Source of the DNA: Chryseobacterium daecheongense
Lineage (GTDB): Bacteria; Bacteroidota; Bacteroidia; Flavobacteriales; Weeksellaceae
Direction of reading: 5' to 3'
Assembly: GCA_027920525.1 (NCBI GenBank)
Contig: CP115858.1
Span: 3,162,001-3,226,000, forward strand
Length of the DNA stretch: 64,000 nt
A program made the translations under genes and the position numbers. Within the stretch, counting starts at the first letter, position 1. Each line of letters starts with the position of its first letter. Shown piece by piece: positions 1 to 8,173 of this stretch. The notes under the pieces are model-generated. The model had not been told where the DNA came from. It was given only the letters and a program-made list of their open reading frames with translations, and searched no databases.

Positions 1-1090
1 TACCCTTGGAAATAATCGTTGATTTCGTATTCTTTCCGATGTGGATCATTTTAGTTCCTGTATCAGCATACTGGTGATTATTTGTCACCGCAATGGAGTA
101 AAATTCACCTATTGAGCCATCTCCTTTTAAAATACAAGAAGGATACTTCCATGTTACTGCAGACCCGGTTTCAACCTGCGTCCAGGAGATTTTTGCATTT
201 TTTTCGCAAAGTCCTCTTTTAGTCACAAAATTGAATACACCTCCCTTGCCTTCTTCGTTACCCGGATACCAGTTCTGAACAGTTGAATATTTAATTTCTG
301 CATTGTCCATTGCTATTAATTCCACAACAGCTGCATGGAGCTGATTTTCATCTCTGGAAGGAGCTGTACATCCTTCAAGATAAGAAACATAACTTCCTTC
401 ATCCGCAATAACAAGGGTTCTTTCGAACTGTCCTGTTCCAGCCTGATTGATACGGAAGTAAGTAGAAAGCTCCATCGGGCATCTTACACCTTTTGGAATA
501 TAGCAGAAACTTCCGTCAGAAAAAACCGCGGAGTTTAATGCAGAATAAAAATTATCTCCTCTTGGAACTACTTTTCCAAGATATTTTTTCACCAGGTCTG
601 GGTGATTTTTTATCGCTTCGGAAATAGAGCAGAAAATAATTCCTTTTTCTGCCAGGGTTTCCTGAAAAGTTGTTTTTACAGAAATAGAATCGATGACGAT
701 ATCTACCGCAACTCCCGAAAGTCTTTTTTGCTCTTCGATATTGATACCTAGCTTTTCAAATGTTTTGAGAAGCTCAGGATCTACCTCATCTAGGCTTGCC
801 AACTCAGGATTTTTCTTTGGAGCTGCATAATAACGGATAGCTTGGAAATCTGGTTTTTCATATTTAATATTTGCCCAAGTAGGTTCTACCATTTTAAGCC
901 ATATTCTGAAAGATTCCAAACGCCATTCTGTCATCCATTCCGGTTCTTCTTTTTTAGCAGAAATGGCACGGATGATATTCTCATCTAAACCAATTGGGAA
1001 ATCTTCATAATCGATCTTGGTTTCCCAACCGAATTCATACTTTTTATTTTCTAAATCGACGCGTAAATCGTCTTCTGTATATTTACTCAT
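1..1090 (-). CDS. sufB: Fe-S cluster assembly protein SufB (5' part; cut by window edge)
   Basis: Scaffold subunit of the SufBCD complex, which builds Fe-S clusters in the cytoplasm. The reading frame starts with [20 protein letters not shown] at the ATG ending at 1090 and stays open to base 1, giving about 363 of the roughly 480 residues usual for SufB. SufB hallmarks seen include [18 protein letters not shown], the [18 protein letters not shown] stretch and [20 protein letters not shown]. The C-terminal part, with the catalytic Cys/His region, lies outside the window, and sufC/sufD are expected further left. The IscA-type gene lies upstream on the same strand with about 83 bases between them, so the two probably share a transcript. 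Identity is very likely. Confidence 0.95.
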   Translation of the reverse strand, partial: MSKYTEDDLRVDLENKKYEFGWETKIDYEDFPIGLDENIIRAISAKKEEPEWMTEWRLESFRIWLKMVEPTWANIKYEKPDFQAIRYYAAPKKNPELASLDEVDPELLKTFEKLGINIEEQKRLSGVAVDIVIDSISVKTTFQETLAEKGIIFCSISEAIKNHPDLVKKYLGKVVPRGDNFYSALNSAVFSDGSFCYIPKGVRCPMELSTYFRINQAGTGQFERTLVIADEGSYVSYLEGCTAPSRDENQLHAAVVELIAMDNAEIKYSTVQNWYPGNEEGKGGVFNFVTKRGLCEKNAKISWTQVETGSAVTWKYPSCILKGDGSIGEFYSIAVTNNHQYADTGTKMIHIGKNTKSTIISKG

Positions 1091-1100
1091 TATTTTTTTT

Positions 1101-1165
1101 TAGATTTCAGATGTTAGATTTCAGATTGAAGAATAGGTCTTTTATCTGATATCCAGCATCTAATG
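1101..1165. repeat. Intergenic TAGATTTCAGATGT-type short repeat
   Basis: The spacer between sufB and the IscA-type gene contains TTAGATTTCAGAT-like units in direct repetition (tagatttcag atg ttagatttcag), followed by degenerate versions (atctgatatccagcatctaatgtc). Units of this kind recur between genes in some flavobacterial genomes, from my general knowledge; only this one tract is visible here, so dispersal is inference. Confidence 0.45.
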
Positions 1166-1173
1166 TCTTTTCT

Positions 1174-1503
1174 CTATAGAGAAAAACTTTCTCCACAACC
1201 ACATGTTCTGGATGCATTCGGATTGTTAAAAACAAATCCTTTTCCATTCAAACCTCCTGAATATTCAAGAATTGTACCCGCTAAATAGAGGATAGATTTT
1301 TTGTCCACAACAATCTTAACATCGTTATTTTCAATAATCTGATCTGTTTCTGTTTTTTCGTTATCAAACTTTAAAACATATTCCAAACCAGAACATCCTC
1401 CACTTTTCACCCCCACTCTTATATAATCTTCAGCAGGGTCAAAGCCTTCTTCCGTCATTAGTTGGATGGCTTTTAACTTCGCTTGATCTGATACTGTTAT
1501 CAT
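1174..1503 (-). CDS. HesB/IscA/SufA-family Fe-S carrier
   Basis: A-type Fe-S carrier or assembly factor of 109 residues, the normal family length. The three conserved cysteines are visible: one in the GGCSGLEY motif (near residue 37) and two in the C-terminal TCGCGESF motif. These bind the cluster handed over from the SufBCD scaffold to client apoproteins. It sits directly upstream of sufB on the same strand, consistent with a suf operon. Family membership is firm; whether to call it sufA, iscA or erpA cannot be settled from sequence alone. A good flavobacterial promoter lies just upstream (1532-1562). Confidence 0.93.
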   Translation of the reverse strand: MITVSDQAKLKAIQLMTEEGFDPAEDYIRVGVKSGGCSGLEYVLKFDNEKTETDQIIENNDVKIVVDKKSILYLAGTILEYSGGLNGKGFVFNNPNASRTCGCGESFSL

Positions 1504-1531
1504 TGTATTTATTTAGAATGATTTAATCTTG

Positions 1532-1562
1532 CAAAAATACGAACTAATTTCCGCAATCTCAA
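1532..1562 (-). promoter_or_regulatory. Flavobacterial promoter for the suf genes
   Basis: On the minus strand, TTG (1562-1560), 20 bases, then TATTTTTG (1539-1532), matching TTG-N17-23-TAnnTTTG. It lies about 29 bases upstream of the IscA-type start codon. Prediction from pattern only. Confidence 0.6.
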
Positions 1563-1714
1563 ATTGAAGATATCTATTTTAATAATTCTAATCACAAGAG
1601 GATCATTATACATATGATCACTGCTATTAAAAATGGATAAATTTTCTGCGGCAAAATTAGTGATTCTGGTTCGATTTAACTTTAGACAGTATTTTTTATC
1701 TATAAAGAACTATT

Positions 1715-2653
1715 ATGAAAAATAAATTACCGGTCTTTTTTGTGTTGTTTCTATTGTCTATGTCCTATGGACAGACGACACGTTATATTTATGAAACAGC
1801 TGTAAATCCGGATTCAATTAACCTGGTAGGGCTGAAGACTGAAAGGACTTTCCTCGATATCAAAGGCAGTCAATCGTTATTCATAAGTGAACATAAATTA
1901 GTAAGGGACTCTCTTGTGTCAAACTTTAAACGGGATGAAAGGATAAGTAATAAAAAAGAGGGTAAAGATTTTTCAAAATTAGGAATAGGAAAATCGGGAG
2001 AACAGTCTTTTTTTGATTATTATATTCTTAAAGATATTCCGGATCAAAAAGTATATTATTATGACAGAGTAGGAGGGAAGCAGATTTATTATCAGGAGGA
2101 CAGACCTATACAATGGAATGTAACAAATGATGTCGAAAAACAGAATGGCTATTCGTCACAAAAGGCAACTGCCAGCTTTGCTGGAAGAACCTGGACAGCT
2201 TGGTTTACGAAAGACATCAATGTTTCTGATGGGCCTTACAAATTTTCGGGGTTACCAGGATTGATTGTAAAGCTTGAAGATGATAAAGGAGATTATAAAT
2301 TTGATCTCATAAAAAAAGTTGTTGTAAAGAACTCTTTTGAAGAGCCTATGGATTCTGATGCGAGAAAAAGTTCAAGGGTCAATTTCCATGGAGATAAAGC
2401 GGCGTTGGAATTGGAGCTTAGTAAAAACAAAAGAAGTATAAACGGAGGAAATAACGGTGGTATGCAAGGTTTTGAGGCAGGTAGACATCAGGGAGGAATG
2501 AATGGTGGTGGAAGAGACGGAATGAGAGGAGGAGGAATGCGTCGTGGAGGAACGGGAATGAATGGGGGGAACAGTGACCTTCCTGCGCAAAGTTTCGGCT
2601 CTGGAAATACATCCTTTAATACAGGAAGCCAAAATCCGATCGAATTACAATAA
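1715..2653 (+). CDS. GLPGLI family secreted protein (first of a tandem pair)
   Basis: A 312-residue protein of the GLPGLI family, a Bacteroidota family of unknown function named after the motif seen here as FSGLPGLIVKLEDD. An N-terminal signal peptide (MKNKLPVFFVLFLLSMSYGQ) predicts export. The core up to about residue 210 holds the conserved EDRP, WTAWFTKDI and DGPYKFSGLPGLI blocks. After that comes a low-complexity tail rich in Gly, Met, Arg and Asn (about 245-295). It ends in NPIELQ, the same end as the next gene, which starts 13 bases downstream, so the two are tandem paralogues, probably co-transcribed. No function is proposed. Confidence 0.85.
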   Translation: MKNKLPVFFVLFLLSMSYGQTTRYIYETAVNPDSINLVGLKTERTFLDIKGSQSLFISEHKLVRDSLVSNFKRDERISNKKEGKDFSKLGIGKSGEQSFFDYYILKDIPDQKVYYYDRVGGKQIYYQEDRPIQWNVTNDVEKQNGYSSQKATASFAGRTWTAWFTKDINVSDGPYKFSGLPGLIVKLEDDKGDYKFDLIKKVVVKNSFEEPMDSDARKSSRVNFHGDKAALELELSKNKRSINGGNNGGMQGFEAGRHQGGMNGGGRDGMRGGGMRRGGTGMNGGNSDLPAQSFGSGNTSFNTGSQNPIELQ

Positions 2654-2666
2654 AAATATAAAATAA

Positions 2667-3518
2667 ATGAAAAAAATAGGAATCATAGTTTTAATACTAT
2701 GTATGCAAATAACCTTTGCACAGGTGAACCGTTTTGTATATCAGGTAACTATGAAATCTGATGCTACAAATAAAAATGATGTAAAAACAGAGAATGCTTA
2801 TTTGGATATCTCACAGGATAAATCTGTTTTTTATTCAGAAAACAGGATAAAAAGAGATTCGATTATACAAAATACTTTCCAAAGTGGTGGAGCGAGGGGC
2901 TTTAACAGAGATCAAATGGAAAGCTTACGGAGTAATATCAACTATACAGTTGAGAAAGATAAAAAGGATCAGAAGATCTATTTTAAAGACCGGTTAGGCC
3001 GTGATATGTATTCATATGAAGAGGATAGGCCGTTAAACTGGAAAATATTATCTGAGACCACAAAAATAGGAGACTATAAGGTTCAAAAGGCAGAGACCGA
3101 TTTTGGGGGAAGAAAATGGACAGCCTGGTTTACTACAGATCTTCCATATCAGGATGGGCCTTATAAATTCAGCGGACTTCCAGGCCTTATTATAAAAGTA
3201 GAAGATGATCTTGGTGATTACTCTTTTGATTTGATGAAGAATTATAAAATCGCTGCTTTCCCTACGATGAATCAGTTTGGAAATACCATTAAGGTTAAAA
3301 GGACAGATTATATCAAACAGCAGAAAAAGTTCTATGCAGATCCGGCATCGTTCATGACACAGGGCGGTGGAGGTTTTGCCCAAACCAGAATTGGGGGAGG
3401 AGGAATATCCGGACCAAGAGGGAATGGAGGTGGAAATCCTGTCGATTTCCGAAAAAGAATGGAGGAGAGAGTTAAGGACGACGCAAAGAAAAATAGTAAT
3501 CCAATCGAACTGCAATAA
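2667..3518 (+). CDS. GLPGLI family secreted protein (second of a tandem pair)
   Basis: A 283-residue paralogue of the preceding gene, with a signal peptide (MKKIGIIVLILCMQITFAQ), the blocks EEDRPLNWK, GGRKWTAWFTTDLP and FSGLPGLIIKVEDD, and a Gly-rich stretch near residues 230-260 before the shared NPIELQ end. The close spacing and shared C-terminus indicate tandem duplication. Both repeats carry glycine-rich, basic tails after the conserved core. GLPGLI proteins have no assigned biochemical role that I know of; some neighbours in other genomes are outer-membrane receptors, but none is adjacent here. A strong terminator follows immediately. Confidence 0.85.
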   Translation: MKKIGIIVLILCMQITFAQVNRFVYQVTMKSDATNKNDVKTENAYLDISQDKSVFYSENRIKRDSIIQNTFQSGGARGFNRDQMESLRSNINYTVEKDKKDQKIYFKDRLGRDMYSYEEDRPLNWKILSETTKIGDYKVQKAETDFGGRKWTAWFTTDLPYQDGPYKFSGLPGLIIKVEDDLGDYSFDLMKNYKIAAFPTMNQFGNTIKVKRTDYIKQQKKFYADPASFMTQGGGGFAQTRIGGGGISGPRGNGGGNPVDFRKRMEERVKDDAKKNSNPIELQ

Positions 3519-3521
3519 AAA

Positions 3522-3554
3522 AACAGCCTGAAGAATTTCTTCAGGCTGTTTTTT
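3522..3554. terminator. Bidirectional intrinsic terminator
   Basis: A perfect 12-bp stem (AACAGCCTGAAG / CTTCAGGCTGTT) with a 5-base loop, flanked by A-tract and T-tract, so it can stop both the GLPGLI pair (+) and the metallopeptidase gene (-). Confidence 0.9.
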
Positions 3555-3566
3555 AGAGTATAGTTG

Positions 3567-4427
3567 TTACTTTAAAAGTTGATTAAATGTATCTCCTTGT
3601 CTGATATCCCCGGTATTATAACCTTTCATAAACCATTCCTTACGTTGGGCAGATGATCCATGAGTAAAACTTTCCTGATTAACATATCCCTGGGATCTTT
3701 TTTGAATATTGTCGTCACCAACAGCCTGAGCAGCTTCTATCGCAGAGTCGATATCTCCCGGTTCCAGAATATGCCTTTCCTGATCTATGTTTTTCGCCCA
3801 GACTCCAGCGTAAAAATCGGCCTGCAATTCAGTAGCGACTGATACTCTGTTCATATCCGCTTCCGAATATCTTCCACTTCTTCTCAGTGCATCTACTTTT
3901 TGGGTGGTTCCTAACAAAGTCTGTACGTGGTGCCCGACTTCATGGGCAAGTACATAGGCTATAGTAAATTCTGTTACTTTCGCACCGAACCTTTGTTGCA
4001 ACTCGTTAAAGAAGCTCATATCCATGTATACTTTCTGATCTGCGGGGCAATAGAATGGTCCCATTGCTGCTTGAGCCGTACCACAACCTGATTGTGTTGT
4101 TTCTTCGAAAAGAACAATTTTCGGAGGAGTATAGGTCATTCCATTTTCCTTGAAGATCTGATTCCATGTAAGGTTATTCCAGCCACTCATCATATCTACC
4201 ATTTCTCCAATTTTCTTTTCATTGGCATTTAGTTCCCTTTGCTCTGTTTGGGTAGGTGATGACATGTTGCTCCCTGAACTTAATATGCTGGAAGGATCCC
4301 CGCCTAAGAAGAAAACAATGGCTGCAATAATTAATGTTCCTAATCCTCCTCCAACGATCATACCACCGCTCCCTCCTGAACCTCGGCGGTCTTCAACGTT
4401 CCCTCCTCTATCGTCTGTCCATTTCAT
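3567..4427 (-). CDS. YpfJ-type neutral zinc metallopeptidase
   Basis: A 286-residue predicted metallopeptidase of the YpfJ/KPN_02809 family. The N-terminus is typical: MKWTDDRGG followed by a Gly/Arg-rich segment, then one transmembrane helix (about 29-43, GTLIIAAIVFFLGG) that anchors it in the inner membrane. The zinc motif HEVGH lies at 162-166, with ELQAD (201-205) as the probable third-ligand region. The region around residues 108-127 carries a CGTAQAAMGPFYCP pair of cysteines conserved in the family. Substrate unknown. It is a single gene between two terminators. Confidence 0.9.
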   Translation of the reverse strand: MKWTDDRGGNVEDRRGSGGSGGMIVGGGLGTLIIAAIVFFLGGDPSSILSSGSNMSSPTQTEQRELNANEKKIGEMVDMMSGWNNLTWNQIFKENGMTYTPPKIVLFEETTQSGCGTAQAAMGPFYCPADQKVYMDMSFFNELQQRFGAKVTEFTIAYVLAHEVGHHVQTLLGTTQKVDALRRSGRYSEADMNRVSVATELQADFYAGVWAKNIDQERHILEPGDIDSAIEAAQAVGDDNIQKRSQGYVNQESFTHGSSAQRKEWFMKGYNTGDIRQGDTFNQLLK

Positions 4428-4476
4428 AGTAATTTTTTTGTGTATGTAAATTTAAAGATTTAATGCTGAAAATAAA

Positions 4477-4502
4477 ATAAGAGGACTATAAAATCCTCTT
4501 AT
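4477..4502 (-). terminator. Terminator of the LTA-synthase-like gene
   Basis: A 9-bp stem (ATAAGAGGA / TCCTCTTAT) with an 8-base loop. On the minus strand it is followed by a T-rich run, about 30 bases after the stop of the sulfatase gene. Confidence 0.75.
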
Positions 4503-4531
4503 GTATTTACTATATTGATGTCTACAATACA

Positions 4532-6610
4532 TTAGCGATTGAGCTGGTTTGTTTTTAGCCAATATGAAGTCGACTGATAGGCGGAAATTGCATCGTCAAC
4601 AATTTTTTGATCCGGCTTTTTTAAAGGATTTTCATCATAATAAATGCTAAATTCCGGAGTAAGTTTATCCTTCTTTTGGGAAAGGGAATATTGCTTTATC
4701 TTTTTAACAGGAGAAATTACCGTTAAATATCCGTCTTTTACAAACCCCAGATCCTGATAAGTGGCAATATATGCTTTAGGCTGAAATTCTTTTTTGAGAA
4801 CATCCTGGCCCAGGAACTTCGATTGATAACTGAAGTTGAGTAATCCCAAAACAGTTGGCATAAGATCTATTTGTGACATAAGCTTATCAAATTTTACAGG
4901 CTGGATAAAATCTTCTGAAAAAACCATTGCGGGAATTCTGTATTTGTCCATAGGTAATTCCGTACTTCCTGCACTTGAAGCACAGTGGTCAGCTACAATA
5001 ACGAAAACGGTGTTTTTGTACCAATCTTGTTTTTTTGCCATCTCGAAAAACTTGCGAAGGGAGTAATCTGTATATTTTACACCTCCTTCTCTTGATTTTG
5101 CATCTCCGGGGATATCTATTCTTCCGCCCGGATAAGTGAAAGGTCTGTGATTGGAAACAGTCATCCAATGGTTAAAAAATGGTTTTCCGGATTTTGACTC
5201 TGCATTCATTACCTGAATGGCTTTTTTCGCCATATCTTCATCAGCGACTCCCCAAACGTTGGCAAAGGTTATTTCTTCCGGCTTGAAATTATTTCTGTCA
5301 ACGATTCCGTATCCATTTCCGGCAAAGAAATCCTGCATATTATCAAAATAGCTGTAGCCTCCATACAGGAATTTTACATCATATCCTTTTGATTTAAAGA
5401 TATTTCCTGTTGTAAATTTGTTTTTATTATTTTCTCTTTTTATGATACTTTCTCCGGCTGTTGGCGGGATACAAAGGGTTAAGGCTTCGAGGCCCCGAAC
5501 TGTTCTGTTTCCTGTTGCATACAAATTGGTAAACATCATGGATCGGTTAGCCAGACTATCCAGGAAAGGAGTTATTTTCTGATCATTTCCATAATGCTGC
5601 ATAAAATCTGCAGATAAGCTTTCGATGGATATAAGAACCACGTTCTTTTTAAGTTCCGGTTGGTCGGATGTAATATTTCTCGTAAGGGTAGGTTCAGGGT
5701 ATTGGCTTAAAAAATTATGTTCTGCTGTTTTTTGATCTATCTGCGGATAAAACTGAAAGTAATCCAATTCATTATGGGTAAATGCCCAGTAAAATTTCGG
5801 AAAACCATTGGCTTCGATTTCTTCTGCAAATATATTTGAGGATTTGATTTGGGTTGTGAATGTAAGAGAGAATAAGCTGACTCCGGCAAGTATTATGAAA
5901 GACGCTAGTAAAACCAGTTTTTGCTTGAAGTCAGGAAGCTCCTTAAGTTCATCTTTGGTCTTTTTAAAGATAAACCATGTAACTGCAGAGGTAAGTGCAA
6001 AAATAATCAGAAAGAGAGGAAGGACAGGGTAGCTTTCCATTATATTTCCGATCACTTCATTAGTATATATGAGATAATCTACCGCAATAAAATTGTATCG
6101 TAATCCAAATTCATTATAAAAGAAATATTCACTTACTGCATTAAATATGATGAGCAGTACATATATAAATAATGTGATAAGATAGAGGATATTTCTGATT
6201 TTAATCCTTTTGGAAGGAAAAAAAAGCATTAATGCAAAGCAAAGGATCTTTACTCCAATAAAAGCAAGTGCAATTTCTGCTATAGAACCGCCATATTGTT
6301 TGAAAATATTATTAGGAATAAGAAGTATGTAGAAAAAAAGGAGCACTAAAGCTCCCAATATGATCTGTCCGTAAGGTTTTTTGTATTTTGAATCTGAAAG
6401 AAATAAAAAGTAAAGCGCCAGAAATGTACTAGCCAGTATAAACACAAAAACATCATTAGCCACACCAACTACTAAAACTTTAAGGACTTCAAAAAAGCCA
6501 AAGCTTGCTGTAGTTATTGGATGGAAAAAAAACACTATCCTAATGATCAGTGATACGATAAGATAAAAGAATCCTAAGTATAAAAATGGTTTTATTTTTT
6601 GCGAATACAT
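4532..6610 (-). CDS. LTA synthase-family membrane sulfatase/phosphotransferase
   Basis: A 692-residue alkaline-phosphatase-superfamily protein. About seven hydrophobic segments fill residues 10-250; the extracytoplasmic catalytic domain runs from about 320 to the end. Likely metal and nucleophile residues are visible: Glu330 (in SIESLSADF), Thr370 (in GNRTVRG, the nucleophile position in LtaS-like enzymes) and Asp541-His542 (VADHCASS). Relatives transfer phosphoglycerol or phosphoethanolamine to envelope glycans or lipids. Since Bacteroidota make no classical lipoteichoic acid, lipid A or glycan modification is a more likely role (inference). Monocistronic, with its own promoter (6636-6665) and terminator. 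Confidence 0.88.
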   Translation of the reverse strand: MYSQKIKPFLYLGFFYLIVSLIIRIVFFFHPITTASFGFFEVLKVLVVGVANDVFVFILASTFLALYFLFLSDSKYKKPYGQIILGALVLLFFYILLIPNNIFKQYGGSIAEIALAFIGVKILCFALMLFFPSKRIKIRNILYLITLFIYVLLIIFNAVSEYFFYNEFGLRYNFIAVDYLIYTNEVIGNIMESYPVLPLFLIIFALTSAVTWFIFKKTKDELKELPDFKQKLVLLASFIILAGVSLFSLTFTTQIKSSNIFAEEIEANGFPKFYWAFTHNELDYFQFYPQIDQKTAEHNFLSQYPEPTLTRNITSDQPELKKNVVLISIESLSADFMQHYGNDQKITPFLDSLANRSMMFTNLYATGNRTVRGLEALTLCIPPTAGESIIKRENNKNKFTTGNIFKSKGYDVKFLYGGYSYFDNMQDFFAGNGYGIVDRNNFKPEEITFANVWGVADEDMAKKAIQVMNAESKSGKPFFNHWMTVSNHRPFTYPGGRIDIPGDAKSREGGVKYTDYSLRKFFEMAKKQDWYKNTVFVIVADHCASSAGSTELPMDKYRIPAMVFSEDFIQPVKFDKLMSQIDLMPTVLGLLNFSYQSKFLGQDVLKKEFQPKAYIATYQDLGFVKDGYLTVISPVKKIKQYSLSQKKDKLTPEFSIYYDENPLKKPDQKIVDDAISAYQSTSYWLKTNQLNR

Positions 6611-6635
6611 TCAGATTAGATATATGTTGACTTTA

Positions 6636-6665
6636 CAAAGATAGTTTTTATGCACAGTTTTTCAA
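6636..6665 (-). promoter_or_regulatory. Flavobacterial promoter for the LTA-synthase-like gene
   Basis: Minus strand TTG (6665-6663), 19 bases, TATCTTTG (6643-6636): a consensus match 26 bases before the ATG. Confidence 0.65.
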
Positions 6666-6780
6666 GAGAAAAAATAAAAACAGGTAGTTTGTTGTATTTT
6701 TTATAATAAATTAAATTATTCTTAAGTTGAATTCTCTATAAGCTGTAGCCTCAAATTGGTCCCTAAACCTAGGTACAGAA

Positions 6781-6807
6781 AAAGGGACTATCATTTGATG
6801 TCCCTTT
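6781..6807 (-). terminator. Terminator of the TPR-ribH operon
   Basis: Inverted repeat AAAGGGAC / GTCCCTTT, with a T run on the minus strand, 25 bases after the ribH stop. Confidence 0.75.
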
Positions 6808-6831
6808 ATATTCTCTAAGAAAAGAGATATG

Positions 6832-7350
6832 CTAAGAATGGCCAAAGCCAATGTTCCCTTTTTTATCTGATAAATTCTTTTTGAAATCTATCATTCTTAA
6901 GGCAGTAACGGCTGCTTCTACGCCCTTATTTCCCAAATCTCCACCGCTTCGCGCAATCGATTGCTCTTTGGTGTCATCGGTAAGAACACAAAAGATGGTT
7001 GGGGTATCTGTTAAAATATTACAATCTTTAATTCCCTGAGCTACCGCAGAAGATACAAAGTCGAAGTGTGGAGTTTCTCCACGGATAATACATCCTATTG
7101 CAATCACAGCATCGAATTTTCTTTCTTTGCAAAGCTGCATACTTGCATAATTTAACTCGAAGGCTCCCGGCACCGAAAACAACTTTATATTTTCTGTTTT
7201 TACTCCTTCTTTTTCAAGGATTTCTAAAGCTGCATCACGAAGATTGTAAGTTACAAAGTCATTCCACTCAGAAAAAACAATGCCGATAGAAAAATCTTCG
7301 GCATTGGTTATATGAAGTGGCTTGTAATCCGAAAGATTAACTGTTGCCAT
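6832..7350 (-). CDS. ribH: 6,7-dimethyl-8-ribityllumazine synthase
   Basis: Catalyses the penultimate step of riboflavin synthesis, condensing 5-amino-6-ribitylamino-uracil with dihydroxybutanone phosphate to form lumazine. At 172 residues it is of normal family length. Motifs: FSEWNDFVT (substrate loop), SVPGAFELNYA, AIGCIIRGETPHFDFVSS with the catalytic His95, and GVLTDDT-like FCVLTDDTKEQ. C-terminal RSGGDLGNKGVEAAVTALRM is typical. It starts 2 bases after the stop of the upstream TPR gene, so the pair forms one operon. No FMN riboswitch is seen upstream. Confidence 0.97.
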   Translation of the reverse strand: MATVNLSDYKPLHITNAEDFSIGIVFSEWNDFVTYNLRDAALEILEKEGVKTENIKLFSVPGAFELNYASMQLCKERKFDAVIAIGCIIRGETPHFDFVSSAVAQGIKDCNILTDTPTIFCVLTDDTKEQSIARSGGDLGNKGVEAAVTALRMIDFKKNLSDKKGNIGFGHS

Positions 7351-7352
7351 TT

Positions 7353-8060
7353 TTAATAATATTTAGTCATTTCAATATAAGAATCAGACATTCCGTTATC
7401 GTAGTCCTGATATTTCTCGTCAATAGTTGAGAAGTATTTTTTTGCATCTGCATTTTTCTTTAATCCTAATGCAACAATACCTGCTTTTCTTGTAAAGTAG
7501 TAAGAAGTATAAGGATCTGAAGATGCTGTTGCTGCCTTGTCTAATAATGCTAAAGCTTCATCATTTTTATTAAGACCGGATTTAGCATCAGCCATGGCAC
7601 CATACTTCATAGCCATCAATGTTTTATTATCAGAAGAAAACTGATCCAAAAGATCATATGCTTCCTGAAATTTTCCTTCTTTGAATTTTAACAAACCGGC
7701 ATTATATCCTGCAAGCTTACCGATATCTGTAGAAGAAAAATCATTATAAGTTCCAATAAAACCTGGATTAGCAGCAGATTTACCTCCTAAAGCTTCTTTA
7801 TCTTTACCTTCGGTAAGGTTTTTCTGAGCGGCAAGGAATGTCTTTACTGCTTCGGCATTTTGAGGAGCAACAACAAATTGCTTATAGGCGAAAAATCCTA
7901 AAACTCCTAAAATCAAAGCCCCAAAAACAATACCTAATGGTTTTGAGTACTTTTCAAGGAATCTTTCTGTATTCAAAGCCTCTCTGTCAAGATCTTTAAA
8001 AAATTCCACTGTTTCTTTACCTTCTTGCTCTTTCTGAGCATTCTTTGCAAGTTTTGCCAT
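7353..8060 (-). CDS. Membrane-anchored TPR protein (YfgM-like)
   Basis: A 235-residue protein with a charged cytoplasmic N-terminus, one transmembrane helix (about 43-63, GIVFGALILGVLGFFAYKQF) and a periplasmic TPR-like region with repeated AxxxL...A helices (for example FQEAYDLLDQF and NDEALALLDKA). The layout resembles YfgM/UPF0070 proteins, which attach to the Sec translocon or chaperone exported proteins in Enterobacteria; transfer of that role is inference. It sits immediately upstream of ribH with a 2-base gap and has a well-formed promoter. Confidence 0.8.
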   Translation of the reverse strand: MAKLAKNAQKEQEGKETVEFFKDLDREALNTERFLEKYSKPLGIVFGALILGVLGFFAYKQFVVAPQNAEAVKTFLAAQKNLTEGKDKEALGGKSAANPGFIGTYNDFSSTDIGKLAGYNAGLLKFKEGKFQEAYDLLDQFSSDNKTLMAMKYGAMADAKSGLNKNDEALALLDKAATASSDPYTSYYFTRKAGIVALGLKKNADAKKYFSTIDEKYQDYDNGMSDSYIEMTKYY

Positions 8061-8081
8061 AAATTCTTAAAAATTGAATTG

Positions 8082-8111
8082 CAAATTTAATTGTTTCTGA
8101 ATGATTTACAA
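8082..8111 (-). promoter_or_regulatory. Flavobacterial promoter for the TPR-ribH operon
   Basis: Minus strand TTG (8111-8109), exactly 19 bases, TAAATTTG (8089-8082), 21 bases before the ATG. One of the best matches in the window. Confidence 0.7.
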
Positions 8112-8173
8112 AATATAAATTATGAATATTAGTTTTTGTGGCCTTAAATGTCAAAAGATTCTGGGCTTTGTTT

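Noticed and set aside
2372..2632. Minus-strand Ser/His-rich frame over the GLPGLI tail
   Set aside because: Complement of the Gly-rich low-complexity tail.
6611..6831. FMN riboswitch near ribH
   Set aside because: This region is downstream of ribH and holds only a terminator and promoter; upstream of the TPR-ribH operon no riboswitch fold is seen.
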